DNA of 64,000 bases from positions 3,633,308 to 3,697,307 of the forward strand of contig OU015495.1 of the NCBI GenBank assembly GCA_907164885.2, given 5' to 3'. Positions 56,994 through 64,000 of this stretch are shown here, in pieces (the stretch's first letter is position 1; each line of letters opens with the position of its first letter). The stretch comes from Dolomedes plantarius (Eukaryota; Arthropoda; Arachnida; Araneae; Dolomedidae). The position numbers and the translations under genes were made by a program. Under the pieces are notes generated by a model, which ran no database searches, was not told where the DNA came from, and saw nothing but the letters and a program-made list of their open reading frames with translations.

Positions 56994-58518
56994 CACTGGT
57001 GTAAGAAATTAAGAGAATTTGCAGACTTGGTCGATTATGTCTAGAACTACTTTACCGATTTTAATGAAAATTGATATGTTCATACATTGTACAATACAAA
57101 ACAAATAACCATTCAATAATTGTAATACATATGCATGATCGTGCGTAACACTCGTTGGAGTCGGAAGGTATGAAACACCGGTTGCAGAATAAACAAAAAA
57201 ATGGGTTAATAGATGGTGTTATTTTGCAGCAATCGGTTAATTTCAAATTGCAACAGTAAAAATGAGTAACCACTAACGTTTAGATGATGGAATGAGGTGG
57301 CGAATTGTGGGGAGGCTAGAAGCAGGCCAATCTCAAGTCCAAATTTGTAGAGAGTTCAATTTAACGCCCAGCGTCGTGTGTAACTTATGGAAACAGTTCC
57401 AGGATACCAGATCCATCGAGAGAATACCTGGGCAAGGTCGTCCAAGAGCCACGACGGCCAGAGAAGATCGCCATTTGTCGATTATAGCAAGGCGTAACAG
57501 GAGTGCTACAGCTTCTCAGCTCTCTCGTGACTTGTATGCAGCCACAGGGACCCGTGTATAAAGGGTGACTGTTTCCAAAAGACTTCATGAGAGAGGGTTG
57601 TTTGCAAGAAGACTTGCTGTTTGCGTCCCGCTCACTTCTACGAGCAGGAGAATCCGTTTATCATGGTGCAGAGAGCACAGAGATTGGAGTATGGATCAAT
57701 GGGCGACCGTTCTCTTCACTGATGAGTCCTGGTTCAGCCTAAACACCGATTCTCGCCGTACGTTCATATAGAGAGAACCAGGGACCCGCTACCTACCCTC
57801 CAATGTCCGCGAAATTGACCATTATGGCGGAGGAGGTTTAATGGTCTTGGCAGGCATCATGTTGGATGGCCGCACACCTCTCCATGTCTTTGAAAGAGGC
57901 ACTGTGACTGGTGTTGGGTATAGGGATGAGGTCTTGGAGCCCTATGTTCGCCTTTTCAGGGGTGCAGTTGGCCCTGAGTTCATTTTAATGGACGATAACG
58001 CGAGGCCACATAGAGCTCTTCTGGTAGACGAATTTCTAGAGAGTGAAGATATTCGCCGGATAGATTGGCCAGCCAGATCTCCAGACCTTAACCCTATAGA
58101 GCATGTCTGGGACACTCTGGGGAGGGCAATTGCAACTCGCAACCACCCTCCGAGAACCATCTATCGAATGAAAACAGCGTTGCTGAACGAGCGGGACCAA
58201 TTGCCACAGGGAATGAAAAACTGCCTTATTTCAAGCATGAAATCACGCTGCGAGACCTGTATATCTGTAAGAGGGGACCATACCCCCTATTAACCCATCT
58301 ATTAACCCATTTTTTTGTTTATTCTGCAACCGCTGCTTCATACCTTCCGACTCCATCGAGTGTGACGCACGATCACGCGTGTGTATTACAATTATTGAAT
58401 GGTTATTTGTTGTGTATTGTATCATTGTACGTACATATCAAATTTCATTAAAATCGGTACAGTAGTTCTTGAGATAATCGACCAAGTCTGCAAATTCTCT
58501 TAATTTCTTACACCAGTG
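56994..58518 (+). mobile_element. Tc1-like DD34E transposon, nearly intact
   Basis: Ends CACTGGTGTAAGAAATTAAG and its complement, flanked by TA (56992-56993, 58519-58520). The arms stay alignable for about 230 bp, to CCATCTATTAACCC. Length 1525 bp. Confidence 0.95.
57264..58293 (+). pseudogene. Tc1-like transposase with three in-frame stops
   Basis: One reading frame, no frameshift, from ATG 57264 to TAA 58291, about 342 codons. Stops at 57276 (after MSNH), 57559 (after GTRV) and 57769 (after RRTFI). The helix-turn-helix region is RLDDGMRWRIVGRLEAGQSQ with GRPRATTAREDR. The catalytic triad is in FTDESWF, MDDNARPHR and ARSPDLNPIEHVW, with 34 residues between the last D and E. It ends CISVRGDHTPY. 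This is the least damaged transposase in the window, but as written it cannot give a full-length protein. Confidence 0.93.
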
Positions 58519-58529
58519 TAATTTAAAAA

Positions 58530-58661
58530 TAAAAAAAGAATGTATTTAGAAAGCGGCGTATTGATCCTTACCTTGATAACGTATTCAGAGTATCATGTAG
58601 CAAGTATAAACCTGATTTGTCTGAAATAGTCAAAATTTTGTCTCAATGTAAAAAAAAATAA
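58530..58661 (+). pseudogene. hAT transposase dimerisation-domain tail
   Basis: KNVFRKRRIDPYLDNVFRVSCSKYKPDLSEIV ends in CKKK and TAA at 58659. This corresponds to the last part of the hAT C-terminal domain (KSKYRSRLTDxxLxxxLR followed by PDIxxLV). A short matching upstream stretch, PPDTLRCSHQRIF, lies at 56941-56985 on the other side of the Tc1, which therefore landed inside this exon. Confidence 0.6.
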
Positions 58662-58831
58662 CACTCAATTTTAAATAAACGTTTGAATATATTTAGGTTT
58701 ATTAGTTTTATTTTTCCCAATATTATGTTATGAGTTATAGTGTTATGTTATGAAATATACTATGTTGCCACCCGAATAGCGTAGCAAACATATGCATGCG
58801 GCCCAAGAGAATAAAAGGTTGAGTATGGCTG

Positions 58832-58905
58832 GTCTAATGGCTCAGTACATCTGTCCGAGAAACTGACGATATAAGGTTTGATTCCGACTCTTTAGCACCA
58901 ATAGT
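58832..58905 (+). repeat. tRNA-like fragment
   Basis: TGGTCTAATGGCTCAGTAC resembles an A box and AAGGTTTGATTCCGACTC a B box. No cloverleaf with paired acceptor stem could be made; probably a SINE head. Confidence 0.45.
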
Positions 58906-59835
58906 GAATATAGGAAAGAAATTCACAAACGTAAATTAGTCCCTGAAGTACAATCAAGCGACTAAATCTAAACCTCTAAATAAATCATTAATGCTTCGTA
59001 AGTTTGATGTTATTGAAAAGCCTCGGAAACTTTCCTTTAAAACTTGTGATAATTCATTTACAGTACATTACAGTAGCGTAAAATTAGAGAACTTTGAAAC
59101 GATAAGTTCGATGAGTATGGGTTGATTTTACATGCCATTCATGAAAGATACGAGCTTAAAAGAGATATCAAGTGGGTGATGGAAGTTAAATTAAAACTAG
59201 ATATTTAAAATTCAGTCTAATATTGTAAAACTTTACCTTTGAAAAGAAATCTAATTTCAAAATGCGAAGTACCTCAGTCAATATGTTAAGAGAAATACTA
59301 GAAGGATTCATTAAAAGTTTGAAAGCTCTTTTGAACGGAAATCGGCACACAATGAAACTCTCTTGAGTTTGCTGCTGAAAGATAGTGCCATAGCTCAACG
59401 TAGAATACTTGAAATTTTTGTCTTTTTAAGGCATTTTATGACATTTTTTTTAATTTAAATCTTTAAAAGAAATGATAAAGTTTCATATTTTGAATGTTAA
59501 ATTGAGATGTATCTCATAAAATAAGAATATCAAGTCTTAAACCCTAAAAAATGAGGTATTACATATGCTCTGGAAGTTAAGATGTTGGATTTTAAAATTC
59601 TGATTTACCTCAAGTTTTCCCGTTAAAATATGTTTCTTTTAAAATATTATGTTTTTTTTTTCTTTGCATTTGTCGAAAAAACTGCCTGTATATGTTTTAG
59701 CTTAAATTTTTAGCAATTGGCATTGAAGATCATAACTTGGCAGAGCATAGAAATGACATCTAATAGTCATCTTGTATTCTACAGTAGACTGTGTGGGATG
59801 GTATTCTGGAAATGAAGCTGAAGCTTAAACCAGGA
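58906..59835. other. Unassigned AT-rich sequence
   Basis: Nothing recognised. Confidence 0.35.
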
Positions 59836-59900
59836 TGGTCTAGTAATTAAGACGTTGATTCCGAAGTCCGGAGGTCAATGGTTCGATTCATATGTTATGG
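59836..59900 (+). repeat. tRNA-like fragment
   Basis: GATGGTCTAGTAATTAAGAC as A box and AATGGTTCGATTCATATG as B box, 35-40 bases apart. Stems do not pair convincingly, so it is called tRNA-like, not tRNA. Confidence 0.45.
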
Positions 59901-60480
59901 CAAAAGTCATGTCAAAAATATATATTAGATATATTAAATCTATTAAAAAACAATCCTTGTTGTTGCAAGGTTAAAAGCTAGAAAATCAGCAATGCAGACA
60001 GCAGGTACAATTAAATACGCCTTTTCTCCCATTAAAAACTTCACCTTTTATTCGGTAAGCAAGAAGGCAAAAATGAGGATGAGATATTTACAGAAGAAGA
60101 ATGAAGGTTTACCGTTTTTCACAAGCAACAGCAACTGCATGCACAACCTGTTTCCTATACAACTCTTGGGCATCTTGGGCTCAGGAATATTACAACAACG
60201 GCTAAGGCATGAGTTGATTACAGCAACAAACAACGTAAACAGGTAAGACAATCAAGTAAGCACAAAAAAAGTTATCTGACCTTAGCATTTATACATAACA
60301 TGTATGATTCTAATTGGTCGACGGATGCGGGAAAAATAAACGTTGATAGTATGGCAAAACCAATGAAAGAAGCTTAAATTAAAATTTGAAGCACCCGATG
60401 GTGAAACGACGTCATTGGTTAACGATGTCCAACACTATGTCCAGCGCGCGCAACCCGCCTATATATATATATATATTAAA
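59901..60480. other. Unassigned
   Basis: An 84-codon open frame (59992-60246) has no recognisable domain. Nothing else identified; an AT run (60461-60476) precedes the LTR-like repeat. Confidence 0.3.
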
Positions 60481-60780
60481 TGTCCGGATGGACATCTCAT
60501 GAAATAATAGCTTATCGTGGCCGGAAAATAATAAAATCAGCTTTAGGAACAAACTAATTTATTATACAGTAAAGCAACACATCTTACTCGCTTCGAGCTA
60601 GTTCAGCGTCTCCCGCAAAGAGCGCCAAAATAGAATTAGGTCAGAGAAGTTGCCAGAATTGGCGGAGGAAGTTCGTATGTGGAAAGGCGAAGTATTTACG
60701 CCAAGAAAAGGAGGAGGGGTTACCAGGACAGAGATGAAGTACAGAATGAGCGATTACAGGTAGTTAGTATTATTATCACA
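60481..60780 (+). repeat. LTR-like direct repeat, left copy
   Basis: 300 bp starting TGTCCGGATGGACATCTCAT (itself a small palindrome TGTCC/GGACA) and ending ATTATTATCACA, i.e. TG...CA. About 93-95% like the right copy. Confidence 0.65.
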
Positions 60781-62723
60781 GAATATCGCCCCATCTAAAA
60801 TGGATTGGAGCCGCGGCCGTCGACTCCAAGACACTCCAGATAGTGAGAACTTGAAAATTAGTAGTTAGAATATTAGGTTGAAGCTGGCTCGAAAATCACA
60901 AATTTTTATGTTAAAATGTACAATTGAAAGACATAATAGTATGAAAAATGGCATAATTTTAAAAACAAATAGCTGGAGTAATATAAAAAATGGAATGGTA
61001 CACTTAAATGAAAACACTAACAACAACAGATGTAAAGATCTTTCAAATACAAATACAAGTAAATAAAAATTGTGCATGTGTCAGCCCCTGACATGTGTCA
61101 CAGTCTGAAAGTGTTCAGAGTCCTGGACGAGTACAGTTCAACTAGTTGAAAAACACAAATTAATTATTATTCACAGTATTAGTCGTTGAATAATGTTTAG
61201 TTCGTTTGGAGATCTCCTGGGTTGTAGTCACTTTTTTAGAAAAATAATGTTCTTTGTTGTTTATTATTATTACGTTTGACATTAGTTATTGACTTTTCTT
61301 TACGCAAAACACTTTCTATATTTTATTTATTTTTTTTTTTATCATTGGTTTTCAATTTCAAGTTTTTCTCTAGATCATGTACCCCAAAATATTAAAATTA
61401 TTCTTTCAGCAATTAGTAGAATAAACTTACCAAATGCTGTCAAAATTAACTTTCAACATCAATACCAAAGGTCTGGAACCTGATGTTGCAAAATTCGAAC
61501 AAAATACAAATTCCAACAATTGACACTAACATTCAATTATTGTGAAGAAATAAAAAAGCAAGACAATGCAAACATAAATTTGAGGTATGTGATCTGTTGT
61601 GAGTACATCCTCGTGAGCGTTTACCAAAGGGAAGGTGCTTCCAACCTGAAACTCAAGTTGAGCAAATTGCACAAAATGAAAAGGGGCAGGCAAGTTTCTC
61701 AAACATGAGAGGGAAAAGCAACTGTTCAAAGGGAACATTTGAAAAGTGCGAAGAGATAGGGAGGACAGTAAGTAGAAACTCCAGTATAAAAATCAATAAT
61801 ATTTATCTAGTACATAGTATTTTTCATATAAAATGTAGTAAGCTTCAAAAAGTTAAAAAAAAATATGCGAGTTTCACTTACACTAACGGGGTTTCTTCAA
61901 AATTAACTAGGATGGTGATAGGACAGGAATGCTAAAATAGAAAGATTAAGGATAGCTGAATGATTTACATATTGGTGACTTATATGATCATTTCATTACT
62001 TAAATTTAACTTCTTTTTTCCGATTTTTAATTTTCTTCTGAAATATTTAGTAATTATCATCATGTTCGACATTTATTTTGGCAGTTTTTATTTTGCTTTT
62101 ACTTTAACAATACTAAAAATAACAAAAATAATATAATAACTGACCTGTTTACAACACCAATTTTTGTACTGTAAATTACAATACTAAATAAGAACTTTTT
62201 TAAGTGTAAAGCACTCTGATGGTGAACTTGAAAATTTGCTTATATGAAATTCTTTGATTTCCGAGCAGCGTTCAGCGTTCACCCGGAAATCGTAATTATT
62301 TTCTTGAAATGAATTTTTTTTTATGACTGTCGCTCACATATAAAAACTTGAATCACTTCTTGGAGGTCTAGTTGAATCGGATGCTGCAGCACTGGTACTT
62401 TACACAAAGATGGCGTAGTCCGTGGATAACCGTAGAGGTCAGGCGGAAACGAAACTGTAATTTTTGAACAATGGCATCTTTACTTGCTTCGATGTAGTCG
62501 ACTTTTGTACTTCTGTAGCAATTTCATGGTGCTGGATGAGGAATGCTTTAGCTTTGGTCATTTCAAATTGGTGAATTCAGTAACGCATGCGGAAATTCAA
62601 AGCAAAAGTCCTGTTGAACAATGGCGGGAATCCAAAGCGAAACTCGTGTAGAACGAAGACTTTTTAACTTGTTCCATTTGCAGTCGCATTTTTAAAGTCC
62701 AGATCTTGTCGAGCTCTCTGAAA
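60781..62723 (+). other. Interior between the LTR-like repeats
   Basis: 1.94 kb without gag, protease or RT that I recognise. No polypurine tract stands immediately before the right copy, and the sequence after the left copy (GAATATCGCCCC) is not an obvious primer site. If this is an LTR element it is a non-autonomous one. Confidence 0.4.
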
Positions 62724-63020
62724 TGTCCGGATGGACATCTCATGAAATAATAGCTTACATCGTGGCCGGAAAATAATAAAATCAGCTTCAGGAACAAACT
62801 AATTTATTAAACAGTAAAGCAACACATCTTACTCGCTTCGAGCCAGTCCAGCGTCTCCCGCAAAGAGCGCCAAAATAGAATTAGGTCAGAGAAGTTGCCA
62901 GAATTGGCGGAGGAAGTTCGTATGTGGAAAGGCGAAGCATTTACGTCAAGACAAGAAGGAGGGGTTACCAGGACAGAGATGAAGTACAGAATTGGCGATT
63001 ATAGGAAGTTAGTAATATTA

Positions 63021-63025
<5 letters not shown>
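62724..63025 (+). repeat. LTR-like direct repeat, right copy
   Basis: 302 bp, same start and end as 60481-60780. The terminal CACA runs directly into a (CA)n microsatellite. Confidence 0.65.

Positions 63026-63079
<54 letters not shown>
63022..63079. repeat. Compound (CA)n(TA)n microsatellite
   Basis: About 15 CA units followed by about 14 AT units, bounded by the LTR-like end on the left and the Tc1 end on the right. Confidence 0.95.
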
Positions 63080-64000
63080 CAGCCTCAAACTAGCGTTCCT
63101 AACAGCAAACAAATCACAGTAAAATGAAATGCAGAGGGCGTAATAGGGCAGGACCTGTTATCTGTATAAAAGGGAGTGCACGAAAACTCTTTATTCATAC
63201 GAAAGTTATGCAGTTAGGTGTTTGACGAAAATAGCACCGTAGGTTGTTGGAAGTTATTTCTGTGAAAATCAGTGTGGTGTGGCAATAATTAAGTACAAAA
63301 TATCTGCAAGACATCATTTGAGTGCGTACGATCGTGGACGATCAGTTCGACGGCTCGAAGTAGGACAAAGTGTCACCACTATGGTCAGAGTAATGGAAGT
63401 GGCAAAAAATGTCATATAGCGATTAAAAAAGGCCGCTGAAGGTGGAAATGCTATGCGAAACCATGCCGGTGGTCGTGGAAAGAACACCACACCTCAAGAA
63501 GATCGATATGTATCCCTAGTGGTGAAAAGGAACAGACATCTCACTCCTAGTCCGATAGCTGCACACCTTGCAACCGCTACCGGAACAAATGTATCAGCCA
63601 GAACCATTTCTAGGCGATTAAATCAGATTGGTTTGTATGCACGGAAGCCTGTTCAATGCATCCCCCTTCAACCACGCCATCGTTGAGAAAGAATACGTTG
63701 GTGTAAGGAACATATTGGTTGGAGTCAGCAAGAGTGGTCCAGAGTGACCTTCTCTGACGAATCCTGTTTCACTGTGACAAGTGATTCTGGCCACCAGTTA
63801 GCGTGGTGAAAGAGGGGAACAGGTTATGCACCACAGAATGTTCAGGAACGTCATCGGTATGGCCAAGGCGTGATGGTGTGGGAGGCATTATGCACAATGG
63901 GAAAACACCGCTTCACATCTCTGAGAGAGGTACCGTTACATCGCAGCGGTATTGCAGAGAGATTATTCTGGATCATGTGCGGTAGGTCCAGATTTTCTGT
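63080..64000 (+). mobile_element. Tc1-like transposon, left part (runs off the window)
   Basis: Probable left terminal repeat CAGCCTCAAACTAGCGTTCC directly after TA (63078-63079). The right end lies beyond the window, so the boundary is not verified. Confidence 0.6.
63300..64000 (+). pseudogene. Tc1-like transposase, partial
   Basis: The frame begins at ATA (63300) where an ATG is expected: SARHHLSAYDRGRSVRRLEVGQSV, a stop at 63417, then RNHAGGRGKNTTPQEDRYVSLVVKRNRHLTPSPIAAHLATATGTNVSARTISRRL, a GRGR-like linker and second helix-turn-helix. TGA at 63684 and 63807, FSDESCF with the first catalytic aspartate near 63750, then, after a shift near 63885, GGIMHNGKTPLHISERGTVTSQRYCREIIL. The remainder is outside the window. 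Confidence 0.85.

Larger units (their letters stand above)
56791..58831 (+). mobile_element. hAT element split by a Tc1
   Basis: Left end AAGGGATACTCAAAC and, complemented at the right, CAGCCATACTCAACC. The 8-bp flanks TACTAATA (56783-56790) and GTCTAATG (58832-58839) share CTAAT in register, an eroded target duplication. A GCGGCCC block lies near each end. Without the Tc1 it is about 515 bp. Confidence 0.7.

Noticed and set aside
58832..59900. Two further tRNA-like sequences as functional tRNAs
   Set aside because: Box motifs only; no consistent cloverleaf could be drawn by eye. A covariance-model scan would be decisive.

Overview
This is AT-rich eukaryotic DNA from an animal, most likely an arthropod and plausibly an arachnid. 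That assignment is inferred from the families present (Tc1/mariner, DD41D mariner, Tigger/pogo, hAT, TTAA-flanked MITEs, a gypsy-type LTR element with a SCAN-like gag, tRNA-like SINEs) and from the intron-containing serine protease exon. There is no operon structure, rRNA, CRISPR array or convincing functional tRNA. The only host coding sequence I can support is the terminal exon of a trypsin-like (S1) serine protease at 5536-5697. Almost everything else recognisable is transposable-element DNA, much of it nested.

Layout. 1-6.4 kb: a hAT-type MITE, a solo-LTR-like repeat, SINE-like pieces and the protease exon. 6.4-9.6 kb: a dispersed repeat (family 1, ends in TTTTATATATA and CTAGCTGAAAACCCG) split by a Tc1 element, which is itself split by a second solo-LTR-like copy, and by a 722-bp TTAA MITE. 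10.7-12.9 kb: a decayed LINE split by a 313-bp inverted-repeat element, then a mariner deletion derivative with about 190-bp terminal repeats. 15.1-22.6 kb: a Tigger/pogo element carrying a young LTR retrotransposon (identical-length LTRs, about 2 differences in 542 bp, 4-bp target duplication) whose one long open frame holds gag, protease and the integrase zinc finger but no RT, RNase H or integrase core. 22.8-27.7 kb: a DD41D mariner containing a hAT, containing a second hAT, containing a probable MITE.

27.9-31.8 kb: three family-1 copies head to tail, the first split by a Tc1 DD34E element. 32-39 kb: a pogo MITE, a long-TIR mariner derivative, a second DD41D mariner, and a family-1 copy split by a related element (family 2). 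41-47.2 kb: SINE-like repeat, small MITE, and a Tc1 element into which an R1/I-like LINE (RT, RNase H, CCHC) has inserted. 48.9-50.5 kb: two more TTAA MITEs of 727 and 713 bp. 54-56 kb: a jockey-like LINE tail, a tRNA-like SINE, a pogo MITE and a 252-bp near-perfect hairpin MITE. 56.8-58.8 kb: a hAT split by a nearly intact Tc1. 60.5-63.0 kb: a pair of 300-bp LTR-like direct repeats. From 63.1 kb to the window edge: the 5' part of another Tc1.

The nesting gives a relative chronology: hosts such as the DD41D mariner, Tigger, family 1 and hAT elements are older, and the LTR retrotransposon is the youngest datable insertion. Long stretches (38.9-41.2, 50.5-53.6 kb and others) show nothing I can identify.
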